A stretch of 11,210 bases of DNA from Kordiimonadaceae bacterium UBA4441 (GTDB lineage Bacteria; Pseudomonadota; Alphaproteobacteria; Sphingomonadales; Emcibacteraceae). The position numbers and the translations under genes are program-made. Every line of letters starts with the position of its first letter. The first letter of the stretch is position 1. Of the stretch, positions 1 to 8,135 are shown one piece after another. The notes beneath the pieces are model-generated. The model had not been told where the DNA came from. It did no database searches and worked only from the letters and a program-made list of their open reading frames with translations. Location: positions 12,754 through 23,963 of the forward strand of contig DGPL01000031.1 in NCBI GenBank assembly GCA_002390425.1, written 5' to 3'.

Positions 1-22
1 CTCTCTTATGCAATACCCTTAA

Positions 23-325
23 TTAGTCCAACTTGGTCTGACGGGATACAATATGCAGCATTGATTGCCAAGGCATTTCATTATTTAGTAAAGCTACTAT
101 TTTTTCTATCTGATTTAACTTAAGAGTACCTCCCTCTTCTAGCTCTGCTTTAATGATCCAAGTAGCCCCTGCCGAAATTGTTTCCCTTGGATCAAAACTT
201 AAGCGGATCAGTTCATCAAAATAATCAGGCGTATCGCGACATTTTATTCTTGCCTCAGATAAAAGTGAAACCGCAACACCATCGAATTTTTTTAATTCAT
301 TTTCTAATCTGTTTTTTTCATTCAT
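23..325 (-). CDS. hypothetical small helical protein
   Basis: I do not recognise this gene. From the ATG at 325 it encodes about 100 residues. The protein is rich in Leu, Glu and Lys, has no membrane segment or signal peptide, and looks all-helical. A charged N-terminal helix (MNEKNRLENELKKF) is followed by helices around FDELIRLSF, GATWIIKAELEEG and LNQIEKIVALLNNE. The pattern loosely recalls helical-repeat (HEAT-like) proteins, but that is an impression only. An upstream GTG at 352 in the same frame would add nine residues (FFWAFNKF). Neither start has a clear Shine-Dalgarno sequence, and I prefer the ATG. The gene diverges from psuK across a short AT-rich gap. It ends at a TAA only 22 nt from the window edge, so I cannot judge whether the C-terminus is natural or shortened. 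Confidence 0.5.
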   Translation of the reverse strand: MNEKNRLENELKKFDGVAVSLLSEARIKCRDTPDYFDELIRLSFDPRETISAGATWIIKAELEEGGTLKLNQIEKIVALLNNEMPWQSMLHIVSRQTKLD

Positions 326-430
326 GAATTTATTAAAAGCCCAAAAAAACACTAAGTTAATATATTAGTAGTAGAACATTTTTTATTTCTGTAATAACGT
401 AATTATAAATCAATTAATCAATGTGTAAAT

Positions 431-1378
431 ATGACAAACATCCATAATATTAATAGCAATCATTATGCCATCGTGATTGGCAGTGCAAATATGGATATTT
501 GTGGTGCTGCATCTAATTCATTTAAAATAAAGGATTCAAACCCAGGCATTATAAGCATGAGCGCCGGCGGCGTTGCGAGAAACATCGCAGAAAATCTTGC
601 ATTACTTGAATGCAAATGTCACTTAATCACGGCCGTTGGTAATGACGGCTTTGGCATTTCACTTGTAAATAAAGCAAATGCAGTAGGAATAAATACTGAT
701 AAAATTCTTAAATTAGAAAATGAAAAAACATCGACCTATTTAAACATAGTTGATAATACTGGTGAAATGATATCTGCTATTAGTGATATGGCGATTGTCG
801 ATCATATTACCCCTGAATATATTGAGCTTCACAATGAAATTATTCAAAAAGCAAGTGTCATAGTACTGGACACAAATATTCCTGAAAAAACGCTTTCTTA
901 TATCATTAATCGATTTAAAGAAGTTCCAATTATTGTTGATGCGGCATCAACCGTGAAGGCAATGAAAATCAAAAAACATCTTTCGGGAATACATTCACTA
1001 AAATGTAATAAAATAGAAGCTGAAGCCTTAAGCGGCATTGAAGATGATTTAAATGCAATCATTAATTGGTTCCATCAACGTGGTGTGGTAAGGGTCTATA
1101 TTACCTTAGGTGAAGAAGGTGCTTTCTATAGTGAAAATCAAACCAGTGCCAAAATAACGCATCAAAAACAACACTGTAAAGTCATCAATGTTACTGGTGC
1201 GGGCGATGCCTTTACGGCGGGCATTACATACGGCTTACTAAATGAATGGACTATTATTAAATCTATTCATTTCGGTATGGCAGCAGCAGTTATTGCGTTA
1301 AATCACATTGATACTATTAATCCAGAAATGTCGATTAAAAAAATAAATAGAATAATGGAACACGAATATGACAATTAA
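431..1378 (+). CDS. psuK: pseudouridine kinase PsuK (PfkB/ribokinase family)
   Basis: PsuK is a cytoplasmic sugar kinase that phosphorylates pseudouridine with ATP to pseudouridine 5'-phosphate, the first step of pseudouridine breakdown. The 315 residues match the family length (E. coli PsuK is about 313). The N-terminal strand has the PfkB substrate motif (IGSANMDICG, residues about 16-25). The Gly-rich loop SAGGVARNIAENLALL follows at about 43-58. The C-terminal signature VTGAGDAFTAG begins at residue 254, with Asp259 as the expected catalytic base. Its stop overlaps the psuG start by 11 nt, so the two are translationally coupled. This pairing is what separates PsuK from ribokinase or adenosine kinase. 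No good Shine-Dalgarno sequence precedes the ATG; the frame is closed by a TAA at 395-397, so little alternative start space exists. No pseudouridine transporter gene is visible beside it. Confidence 0.93.
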   Translation: MTNIHNINSNHYAIVIGSANMDICGAASNSFKIKDSNPGIISMSAGGVARNIAENLALLECKCHLITAVGNDGFGISLVNKANAVGINTDKILKLENEKTSTYLNIVDNTGEMISAISDMAIVDHITPEYIELHNEIIQKASVIVLDTNIPEKTLSYIINRFKEVPIIVDAASTVKAMKIKKHLSGIHSLKCNKIEAEALSGIEDDLNAIINWFHQRGVVRVYITLGEEGAFYSENQTSAKITHQKQHCKVINVTGAGDAFTAGITYGLLNEWTIIKSIHFGMAAAVIALNHIDTINPEMSIKKINRIMEHEYDN

Positions 1379-2297
1379 TTTATCAGAGCAATATTTAGAC
1401 ATATTACCTGAAATAAAAACTGCAATCGATCAAGGAAAACCGATTGTTGCGCTTGAATCCACTATCATTTCTCATGGCATGCCCTACCCAAAGAATGTTG
1501 AAACGGCAAAAGAAGTCGAGCAAATGGTCCGCGATAATGGCGCTATTCCTGCTACTATTGCAATACTTGGTGGCCGATTAAAAGTCGGGCTTAACGATCA
1601 AGAATTAGAATATCTAGGTAAAAGCGGGCTAAAGGTTACCAAAGCAAGCCGCCGAGACATTCCTTTCATTGTTTCACGCGGTGAAGACGGAGCAACCACA
1701 GTTGCTGCAACCATGATCATTTCAGAACTTGCTGGTATATCCTTGTTTGCCACTGGTGGTATTGGCGGCGTACATCGCGACGGTGAAAACTCGATGGATG
1801 TATCAGCAGATCTTAATGAACTATCTAATACGAATGTCAGTGTAATTTGTGCAGGGATAAAGTCGATATTGGATATTGGCCGTACATTAGAATACCTTGA
1901 AACCATGGGCGTTCCAGTCGTCGGCTATCAAACGGATCATGTACCTGCCTTTTATGCCAGAAGTAGCGGTTATGGTGTTGACTATCGTGCCAATTCCGCC
2001 AATGAAATAGCAGCATCATTAAAAGCCAAATACGACATGGGTTTAAATGGAGGTGCATTAATCACTAACCCCGTTCCTGAAAAATTCGCGCTAGACCCAA
2101 ATGATATTGAAAAAACCATCAATGAAGCCATTCAAGAAATGAATAAACGCGGTATCACCGGAAAAGACACAACCCCGTTTTTGCTGGCGAGAATTGCAGA
2201 ACAGACTAAAGGGGAAAGTTTAGATACCAATATTAAATTAGTTCTAAATAACGCAAAATTAGCAGCGGAAATTGCTGCAGAATTATGTAAACTCTAA
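1368..2297 (+). CDS. psuG: pseudouridine-5'-phosphate glycosidase PsuG
   Basis: PsuG breaks (reversibly) the C-C glycosidic bond of pseudouridine 5'-phosphate, giving uracil and ribose 5-phosphate. The protein has 309 residues against 312 in E. coli and is close to it throughout. Diagnostic blocks are VALESTIISHGMPYP (27-41), GATTVAATMIIS (108-119), FATGGIGGVHRDG (127-139) and CAGIKSILDIG (161-171). From my memory of the E. coli enzyme, the Schiff-base lysine (Lys166) corresponds to Lys165 here. Glu31 and Lys93 correspond to Glu30 and Lys92, and the metal-site Asp lies in SADL (Asp148). All catalytic positions are kept, so it should be active. A GGAA lies 7 nt before the ATG, inside the end of psuK. 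The next gene begins 13 nt after the stop, on the same strand. Confidence 0.96.
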   Translation: MTINLSEQYLDILPEIKTAIDQGKPIVALESTIISHGMPYPKNVETAKEVEQMVRDNGAIPATIAILGGRLKVGLNDQELEYLGKSGLKVTKASRRDIPFIVSRGEDGATTVAATMIISELAGISLFATGGIGGVHRDGENSMDVSADLNELSNTNVSVICAGIKSILDIGRTLEYLETMGVPVVGYQTDHVPAFYARSSGYGVDYRANSANEIAASLKAKYDMGLNGGALITNPVPEKFALDPNDIEKTINEAIQEMNKRGITGKDTTPFLLARIAEQTKGESLDTNIKLVLNNAKLAAEIAAELCKL

Positions 2298-2310
2298 TAG
2301 TTGAAATTCG

Positions 2311-3303
2311 ATGGCGATATCCAATCACGAAACATTACCAATAGTTGATTTAAAAGAATTTTTAAATTCAACAGGAGAAGAGCGTAAAAATTTAGCTTCA
2401 CAAGTGGATGATATTTGTCGTTCAATCGGGTTTTTAATCATTAAAAATCACGGCGTCCCTGAAAAAATCAGAATTGATGCTTGGCTTGCTGCAGAAAGTT
2501 TTTTCAAAAAAAATGAAGAGGATAAAAGAAAAGCGCTTCCCAATGAAGAAGAAAGCCCTAGAGGCTATCTGCCAATAGAAGGGGAAACGCTAGCAAAAAC
2601 ACTCGGTGATGCTACGCCACCAGACCGTAAAGAAACATTTAGTAGCGGTCCTTTATCACCGCCGCCTGGTCATAGAACGACAGACGATTTTCATTTCTTT
2701 TATGGCCCCAACATTTGGCCAATTAAACCAAATAATTTTAAAGAAAAGTGGGTTGCTTATTATAACGCTATGGAACAATTGGGCGCTAAAGTCATGGAAA
2801 TGCTCGCCGCGGCTTTAAACCTCGATAAAGATTTCTTTGTTAAATACCATACTCACCATATCAGCGCTTTAAGGTCGCAAAACTATCCTTCATTAAAAAC
2901 TAAAGTGCTTCCTGGCCAATTACGAGCAGGGGCCCATTCCGATTATGGCAGTGTTACTTTACTATATCCTGATCCTATGATCGGTGGACTAGAAGTTAAA
3001 TCAATTGACGGAGGCTGGATTAAAGCCCCAAAAGTTGAAGATGCTTATATAATTAACATTGGTGATTTACTCGCACATTGGACAAATGACCGATGGGTTT
3101 CGACACTGCACCGCGTTGTGGAGCCCGAGGGCGTAAAAGGAAAATCGTCACTAAAACGTCAATCCATTGCTTATTTCATGAACCCGAATTATGACGCTAT
3201 GATCAAGGCTATCCCAACCTGCATCGATAATGAAAGTCCTGCGAAATACGATCCCGTTTTAGCGGGTGAATACTTAATGAATAAGTTTAAATCATCAGTA
3301 TAA
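2311..3303 (+). CDS. 2-oxoglutarate/Fe(II) dioxygenase, isopenicillin-N-synthase-like
   Basis: This is a soluble non-heme iron oxygenase of the isopenicillin N synthase/DIN11 superfamily, 330 residues, a usual length. The N-terminal DIOX_N domain is at about 8-130, with PIVDLKEF near the start and SIGFLIIKNHGVP at about 38-50. The C-terminal jelly-roll domain holds the full iron triad His209, Asp211 (GAHSDYGS) and His267 (STLHRVV). The 2-oxoglutarate-binding pair Arg283 and Ser285 (KRQSIAYF) is also present. It therefore should couple oxidation of a substrate to decarboxylation of 2-oxoglutarate. The substrate cannot be read from the sequence. Its position as third gene behind psuK-psuG, and facing upp, suggests a pyrimidine base or nucleoside, by analogy with fungal thymine-7-hydroxylase of the same superfamily; that is inference. 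The start codon has no strong Shine-Dalgarno sequence, which fits coupling to psuG. Confidence 0.88.
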   Translation: MAISNHETLPIVDLKEFLNSTGEERKNLASQVDDICRSIGFLIIKNHGVPEKIRIDAWLAAESFFKKNEEDKRKALPNEEESPRGYLPIEGETLAKTLGDATPPDRKETFSSGPLSPPPGHRTTDDFHFFYGPNIWPIKPNNFKEKWVAYYNAMEQLGAKVMEMLAAALNLDKDFFVKYHTHHISALRSQNYPSLKTKVLPGQLRAGAHSDYGSVTLLYPDPMIGGLEVKSIDGGWIKAPKVEDAYIINIGDLLAHWTNDRWVSTLHRVVEPEGVKGKSSLKRQSIAYFMNPNYDAMIKAIPTCIDNESPAKYDPVLAGEYLMNKFKSSV

Positions 3304-3323
3304 GTATTTGATTTTAAAAATTT

Positions 3324-3953
3324 TTACAACGTACCAAAAATTCTATCCCCTGCGTCGCCGAGTCCAGGGACAATATAACTTTTCTCATTTAATTTTTCAT
3401 CTATAGCAGCCGTATAAATCGGCACATCTGGATGCGCATCACTTAAGGCTTCTATGCCTTCTGGTGCGCTGAGAAGACACATAAACGTAATATTTTTAGC
3501 ACCAGCCTGCTTAATACGGTCAAGAGCTGCAATAGCAGAATTACCTGTCGCAAGCATTGGATCTACCACCAAATTAAATCTTTCATCTAAATTTGGGGGC
3601 GCCTTAAAATAATATTCCACCGCATGAAGATCATCCGGATTACGGTAAAGCCCAACATGCCCTACTTTTGCAGTAGGGATAAGTTCAAGCAACCCTTTCA
3701 TTAATCCATCCCCTGCCCGAAGAATTGAATGTATGCACATTTTTCTTCCGACAAGTTTCGGCTTGGATGTCTTAGCTACAGGCGTTTCAATCTCAACATC
3801 TTCTGTCGGCAAATCTCTGGTGACTTCATAGCCCATTAAAAAACTAATTTCTTGCAGTAAGGCCCTGAAAATTGCTGGTGGGGTTTCCTTTTTTCTCATA
3901 ATGGTAAGTTTATGCTGAATGAAAGGATGAACTATAAGGTTTGCTTTACTCAT
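3324..3953 (-). CDS. upp: uracil phosphoribosyltransferase
   Basis: Upp makes UMP from uracil and PRPP in the cytoplasm, the main uracil salvage step. The 209 residues are the normal length. The N-terminus has the typical VHPFIQHKLTIMR block (8-20), and HSILRAGDGL follows at about 75-84. The PRPP-binding loop VVDPMLATGNSA contains Asp131. The C-terminal uracil-binding segment YIVPGLGDAGDR (about 192-203) is intact. The ATG is preceded by GGAG (positions 3961-3964) at 7 nt, a good Shine-Dalgarno sequence. It is convergent with the psuK-psuG-oxygenase operon and would consume the uracil released by PsuG. Where E. coli has RAGLG it has RAGDG; alphaproteobacterial Upp proteins also vary here, so I do not read this as a defect. 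Confidence 0.96.
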   Translation of the reverse strand: MSKANLIVHPFIQHKLTIMRKKETPPAIFRALLQEISFLMGYEVTRDLPTEDVEIETPVAKTSKPKLVGRKMCIHSILRAGDGLMKGLLELIPTAKVGHVGLYRNPDDLHAVEYYFKAPPNLDERFNLVVDPMLATGNSAIAALDRIKQAGAKNITFMCLLSAPEGIEALSDAHPDVPIYTAAIDEKLNEKSYIVPGLGDAGDRIFGTL

Positions 3954-4128
3954 TTTATTGCTCCAAGGCCGAAATATTAATTACGAAAACCACCTTACAA
4001 GTGATCTTTCTAATAGTCTATAAAAGCATACCATTTTGCTTTTGATTATAATTTTTATCAATATATTTAAAGATGTGTTTAGTATATATTCTAAAGATAT
4101 ATAAAATTATTCCTTAACAAGGAAGTCT
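3954..4128. promoter_or_regulatory. divergent intergenic region, upp / histidine kinase
   Basis: This 175-bp AT-rich spacer must carry the promoters of upp (leftward) and the histidine kinase gene (rightward). The clearest structure is a 7-bp inverted repeat, AAAAGCA at 4022-4028 and TGCTTTT at 4037-4043, separated by 8 nt. It could be an operator or simply AT-rich chance. The kinase gene has an AAGGAAG Shine-Dalgarno sequence at 4119-4125. I cannot assign -35/-10 boxes with confidence. Confidence 0.3.
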
Positions 4129-5697
4129 ATGGAACCGGGAACAACCAATCATAGCGCCAGACGCATAGCTGCATTCACAGTTGGCTTAGGATTAAGTCTG
4201 CTGTATTTTATAATTAGTGACAACCAGTGGCCAAGTAATTCCGAATTTCATACGATCATGGAAATGAGCGCTACTGTTCTGGCACTTTTCATAGGCATCC
4301 TCGCTCTCGTAAACTATTATTCTAAAAAAGAAGGCACTATTTTATTTATTGGAACCGGCTTTTTAGGTACCGCTTTTTTAGATGGGTTTCATGGCATTGT
4401 TACTTCGGAATTCTTTATCCCCTATATGCCGTCGGAAAATACGTCTCTCATTCCCTGGAGTTGGTTAGCCTCACGCTTGTTCTTATCAATATATTTATTT
4501 CTAAGTTTCCTCGCATGGAGAAGAGAAAAAAAATCTGTCTTAGCAAAATCTGTCAGTGAAAAAAATGTTTATATCAGTTCTATTACTTTAACGCTCGCAA
4601 GCTTTATATTATTTGCATTTGTTCCTCTTACGGAAGGGTTTTTCTCTGATTCAGTATTTGCTCGAGCCGAGGAGTATTTTCCGGCGGTTTTCTTCGCCTT
4701 AGCTATTATCGGATACATAAGAAAAGGTCAGTGGAAATATAGCGGCTTTGAATTTTGGTTGATTATGTCATTAATAATCGGATTTATTAGTCAAGCGATC
4801 TATATGTCAAATTCTGCATACCTTTTTGACCTTGAATTTAATATGGCTCACTTACTTAAAATAACCAGTTATATCTTTATGTTAATTGGCCTACTAATCA
4901 ATATGCATAATATTTACCAACAAGCCGAAATTGCAAATAGAACAAAATCAGAATTTTTGAATATTATAAGCCATGAGCTTAGAACCCCATTAACCGTTAT
5001 TTTGGGTTATACGCCACTGTTATCACAACCTGAAAAATTACCTGCAACAAAAAAAATGTTAGACACATTAAAAGAAAAAGGGTTTGAGCATCAGGCTATC
5101 CCTGACCTTTTAGAAAAGTCACTCAATGAATATTCAAAATTTACAAATAAAATGGATGCATCCGGCAAGCATTTATTATCATTGATTAATGACATGTTGG
5201 ACTTATCAAAAATCGAAGCCAATATGATGGAAATAGATCAAAAAGTCTTAACTATTCGTCCAATAATTATTGAAACATGCAAACAATTTGAGAAAAGTGC
5301 AAAAGATAAAGGACTGTCATTGAATTATAGCTCGTCTGATGATCAGATCTATGCCGATGAAAGACATATGTCACAAATTTTAATAAATCTCATTGGAAAT
5401 GCTATTAAATTTACCGACGAGGGTAGCATTAATGTTGCGGCAGTCTCTAAAGGAGATTTCGTTGAATTCAGTATTACTGACACAGGCCACGGTATAAACA
5501 AAGATGATATCAAGAATATTTTTAATCAGTTTACACAAGTTGACGGATCAGCGACAAGAAACATAGGCGGCAGTGGTTTGGGGTTAGCAATAACAAAACG
5601 ACTAATAGAATTACATAATGGACAAATTTCTGTTAATAGTGAATTAGATCAAGGAACCACATTCAAGTTTACAATTCCTAGAATTGTTGAGGATTAA
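4129..5697 (+). CDS. membrane sensor histidine kinase with MASE3-like sensor region
   Basis: This 522-residue hybrid of membrane sensor and kinase core should autophosphorylate and pass phosphate to the receiver protein encoded next to it. About eight hydrophobic segments span residues 13-258, with hardly any periplasmic domain. FHTIME (40-45) and LDGFHG (84-89) resemble the conserved polar positions of MASE3 sensor domains. The kinase core follows: H-box SHELRTPL with phosphoacceptor His282, N-box around Asn424 (NLIGNAIKF), G1 box DTGHGI (Asp451), F-box region NQFTQVDG and G2 box GGSGLGLA (480-487). All catalytic motifs are intact. The two DHp helices are joined by a stretch about 27 residues longer than usual (see findings). 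There is no PAS, HAMP or attached receiver. The ligand is unknown. The ATG has a strong Shine-Dalgarno sequence. Confidence 0.9.
   Translation: MEPGTTNHSARRIAAFTVGLGLSLLYFIISDNQWPSNSEFHTIMEMSATVLALFIGILALVNYYSKKEGTILFIGTGFLGTAFLDGFHGIVTSEFFIPYMPSENTSLIPWSWLASRLFLSIYLFLSFLAWRREKKSVLAKSVSEKNVYISSITLTLASFILFAFVPLTEGFFSDSVFARAEEYFPAVFFALAIIGYIRKGQWKYSGFEFWLIMSLIIGFISQAIYMSNSAYLFDLEFNMAHLLKITSYIFMLIGLLINMHNIYQQAEIANRTKSEFLNIISHELRTPLTVILGYTPLLSQPEKLPATKKMLDTLKEKGFEHQAIPDLLEKSLNEYSKFTNKMDASGKHLLSLINDMLDLSKIEANMMEIDQKVLTIRPIIIETCKQFEKSAKDKGLSLNYSSSDDQIYADERHMSQILINLIGNAIKFTDEGSINVAAVSKGDFVEFSITDTGHGINKDDIKNIFNQFTQVDGSATRNIGGSGLGLAITKRLIELHNGQISVNSELDQGTTFKFTIPRIVED
5689..5693 (+). promoter_or_regulatory. 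ribosome binding site of the receiver gene
   Basis: GAGGA sits inside the last codons of the kinase gene, 5 nt before the ATG at 5699. It decides the receiver start in favour of this ATG (MGKILLVDDD) over the in-frame TTG at 5684, which would add five residues without family support. Confidence 0.6.
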
Positions 5698-5698
5698 A

Positions 5699-6064
5699 AT
5701 GGGAAAAATTTTATTAGTTGATGATGACGAAGATATTCGTGAACTCGTTATACTAAGACTTGAAATTGCAGAACATGACATTGACTTTGCCGTCAATGGT
5801 AAAGTCGGTTTTGATATAGCAATGGAAAATAATTATGACCTTATTTTGATGGATATGCATATGCCTGTTATGGACGGCTATGATGCTATTCAGCAATTAA
5901 GGAGGTTTGGATATGAAGGAAAAATTGTCGGCTTAACCGCTTCAGCAATGATGAATGAAACTCAAAAAGCACTATCATCAGGCTGTGATGACGTTATCGT
6001 TAAACCAATCACCGAAGATTTCGAAATTCGAATTTCACAGTATATTGATAGCCAGTACTTCTAA
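5699..6064 (+). CDS. single-domain response regulator (CheY-like receiver)
   Basis: The 121-residue protein is one receiver domain and nothing else. Acidic pocket residues Asp8 and Asp9 (LVDDDED), phosphoacceptor Asp52 (LILMDMHMPVMDG), Thr80 (GLTAS) and Lys102 (VKPI) are all present, so it should be phosphorylated normally. The start lies one base after the kinase stop, so the two genes are co-translated and the kinase is its likely partner. With no DNA-binding or enzymatic output it must act by protein contact, as CheY, DivK or CpdR do, or as a relay to another phosphotransfer protein outside the window. It resembles the receivers found at the ends of hybrid kinases (MDMHMPVMDG), so it may be the separated receiver of such a system. 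Confidence 0.93.
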   Translation: MGKILLVDDDEDIRELVILRLEIAEHDIDFAVNGKVGFDIAMENNYDLILMDMHMPVMDGYDAIQQLRRFGYEGKIVGLTASAMMNETQKALSSGCDDVIVKPITEDFEIRISQYIDSQYF

Positions 6065-6080
6065 CAAAAAAATTTAATTC

Positions 6081-8072
6081 TTAGGCAGTAGTCATCAAAT
6101 ATTGATCAGCGAGTACTTCACCAACGGCGCGGTGTGCCTGATCAATCGCTGCATCCGTAAACGGACTCGCGTCCGCATCAGAATTGGCAATTGAAATTCG
6201 CCCTAACTGCTGCCTTGCAACTACACATGGGCGATCATCCGTAGCATACATTGCCCAATGATATGGTTCCGTAATGGTATCATAGGCATAAGCATTTCCG
6301 TGCGGCCATCTATTAACCGTAATGGCAGCAATATCGCGTGCTGCGTCAAAGCCACCAGGCCCCAAAGTACGTTGTAGCTGATCACGAATATTACGTTCGA
6401 AAGTTTCAAAAGATGTATTCAATAAATCATAGCGTCCAAGGCGTAATTGATCACGCCTTAGTTCACCTGGTGCATTAGGGGCACGGTGCATCTTAACAAC
6501 CACAGGTTCATCCATTGTTTTGGGTGCAACATAATCCCCTACTTCAAATGGAAAATGAAGACTGGTTGTCGTATGATAAAGTCCCGGCGAAGAAATCGAG
6601 CCGATACCAAGTTTTTCAAACGCTTTGCCGTTCCTAAGCAAAACATTGGTGTATACTCGTGGTGCTTTAATTCCATAAAGCATCGCTTCTTTTTGCTCAT
6701 CAGAAAAATCATCACAAATATAAGGAATGACATTATGCCAACATGCCATAATGACATTTTTTGATTTCACATTATAAGCCTTACCCCCTTGCATATAGTC
6801 GATACTAACATTTTTAGCTGATTCAATATCGCCAATATGTGCAACTTTTACAGCTGTGCTATTCAATCTTAGCCTTGTTGGATGTGATGCAACATCAAGT
6901 TTTGAATAATCAACCTTCGCCGTATAAATATCATCAAGTGTTTCACCAGGTATCGCATCTGGAATAAGATGTCTTACCGTCATCCTTGTAATGGTTGCGT
7001 TTCCATCAGGGAAATAAATACTGGCCTCTTCATATTCATGTTCACGGCCATGTTGCGAGCCGGCGATATGATGCATAGGGCTAATTTTTTCAGTTGGTTT
7101 TAAATTTAAATGCTTAAATCCTGGGTTTCCGCCTAACTCCCAACAAAAAAGTGCTGGTACCTGCTCTGCACCGACATAAAATCTAAAATGTAACCCTGGC
7201 GCATAAAGGGGCAACACGCGTTCATCAATACCCAACTCTTTTGTCACATAATCAGCATATGTCATTCCAGCTAGTTTTAATTTTTTTTCTTCGTCACTTA
7301 ATCCTTCAAATGATTTGGCGACCACATCTTCACTATGAAGCTTTATAAATTGTTCTTTTAGATCTTGATCTATAGGGGAGTTCTTAAAAAATTCTTCGAA
7401 ACTTGCATCTGGACCACGTTCTCTTATCGTCAAACCATCTTCACCACCAAATGTTTCTTTATCAAAATAAGTAGCTCGGCCCAAGCTGCCTCTGCGAACA
7501 GCTCTGATCATATCCTTGGTTTTTTCATGATACGCTTTGGTGTCGATCCCAATTTCACGAATATAGCCCATCGCAACGGGACTATAATTTGTTGGTTGTT
7601 CAATATTTAATGTGCCCCCATTCACTAAAATATTTCGTCCATCTAAATTATATTCGTTACGTTTAGCATGCCCGCCAAAATCATCATGATTATCAAGAAT
7701 TAGTATTTTTTTATCTGGCCCCGCTGATTGACGATAAAACCACGCGGCTGCTATTCCGCTAATACCGCCTCCAATTACCACTAAATCATACTCTTCGCCT
7801 GTTGCAATTGCTTCAAATTTTTCACCGTCACGTACCAAATGTCCACTTTCGAATGATCCATCGTGGCTTCCTCGCATCCCTGCTTTATCAGGTGGATAAT
7901 AGTTTGATTGTGATTGCGATGGTTTATCCTTATCGATAGCCTGCATCGCCTTTACTAGAGAAGGACATAATATTGCCCCCGTTACAGCAATACTAGCACC
8001 ACTTAAGAAATCACGTCGCATGATTTTTCTATCCATCCCGAGTTCTGTATCGCTGAAAATTTTCTTACCCAT
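6081..8072 (-). CDS. Tat-exported FAD-dependent oxidoreductase, spermidine dehydrogenase (SpdH)-like
   Basis: The 663-residue flavoprotein is probably periplasmic. A twin-arginine signal lies near the N-terminus: Arg19-Arg20 in MRRDFLSG, then a hydrophobic stretch (26-40). The FAD-binding dinucleotide fold starts at LVVIGGGISGIAAAW (97-111), followed by ILILDNHDDFGGHAKRNEY, a stretch I associate with SpdH and its relatives in Pseudomonas and alphaproteobacteria. In that family the amine is oxidised to an aldehyde; SpdH of Pseudomonas aeruginosa acts on spermidine. The substrate here is not proven, as many relatives are untested. The C-terminus keeps the flavin-closing region (ISIANSDADASPFTDAAIDQ). 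An AGGGAA Shine-Dalgarno sequence lies 5 nt before the ATG. The MarR gene diverges from it and is a candidate regulator. It ends 16 nt from the convergent receiver gene, with no visible terminator hairpin. Confidence 0.85.
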   Translation of the reverse strand: MGKKIFSDTELGMDRKIMRRDFLSGASIAVTGAILCPSLVKAMQAIDKDKPSQSQSNYYPPDKAGMRGSHDGSFESGHLVRDGEKFEAIATGEEYDLVVIGGGISGIAAAWFYRQSAGPDKKILILDNHDDFGGHAKRNEYNLDGRNILVNGGTLNIEQPTNYSPVAMGYIREIGIDTKAYHEKTKDMIRAVRRGSLGRATYFDKETFGGEDGLTIRERGPDASFEEFFKNSPIDQDLKEQFIKLHSEDVVAKSFEGLSDEEKKLKLAGMTYADYVTKELGIDERVLPLYAPGLHFRFYVGAEQVPALFCWELGGNPGFKHLNLKPTEKISPMHHIAGSQHGREHEYEEASIYFPDGNATITRMTVRHLIPDAIPGETLDDIYTAKVDYSKLDVASHPTRLRLNSTAVKVAHIGDIESAKNVSIDYMQGGKAYNVKSKNVIMACWHNVIPYICDDFSDEQKEAMLYGIKAPRVYTNVLLRNGKAFEKLGIGSISSPGLYHTTTSLHFPFEVGDYVAPKTMDEPVVVKMHRAPNAPGELRRDQLRLGRYDLLNTSFETFERNIRDQLQRTLGPGGFDAARDIAAITVNRWPHGNAYAYDTITEPYHWAMYATDDRPCVVARQQLGRISIANSDADASPFTDAAIDQAHRAVGEVLADQYLMTTA

Positions 8073-8135
8073 TACCGTTCCCTATTTTGATAATTATGGT
8101 TCTTCTTCGTTCTAAAGTAACTAACTCAATTTTTA

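Noticed and set aside
3304..3323. Possible bidirectional terminator between the oxygenase gene and upp.
   Set aside because: Only an A/T self-complementary run (AAAAATTTTT) is present, with no G/C stem.
5684..5698. Earlier TTG start for the receiver, overlapping the kinase gene.
   Set aside because: The ATG at 5699 has GAGGA 5 nt upstream and gives the standard receiver N-terminus MGKILLVDDD.
6486..6764. Plus-strand open frames inside the SpdH-like gene (also 7365-7610).
   Set aside because: They are antisense shadows of a clearly coding frame, with no start signals or recognisable protein features.
7958..7990. Lipoprotein signal (lipobox) in the SpdH-like protein because of Cys36 after a hydrophobic stretch.
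   Set aside because: The residues before Cys are A-I-L, and a lipobox needs a small residue at -1. The twin-arginine signal explains the N-terminus.
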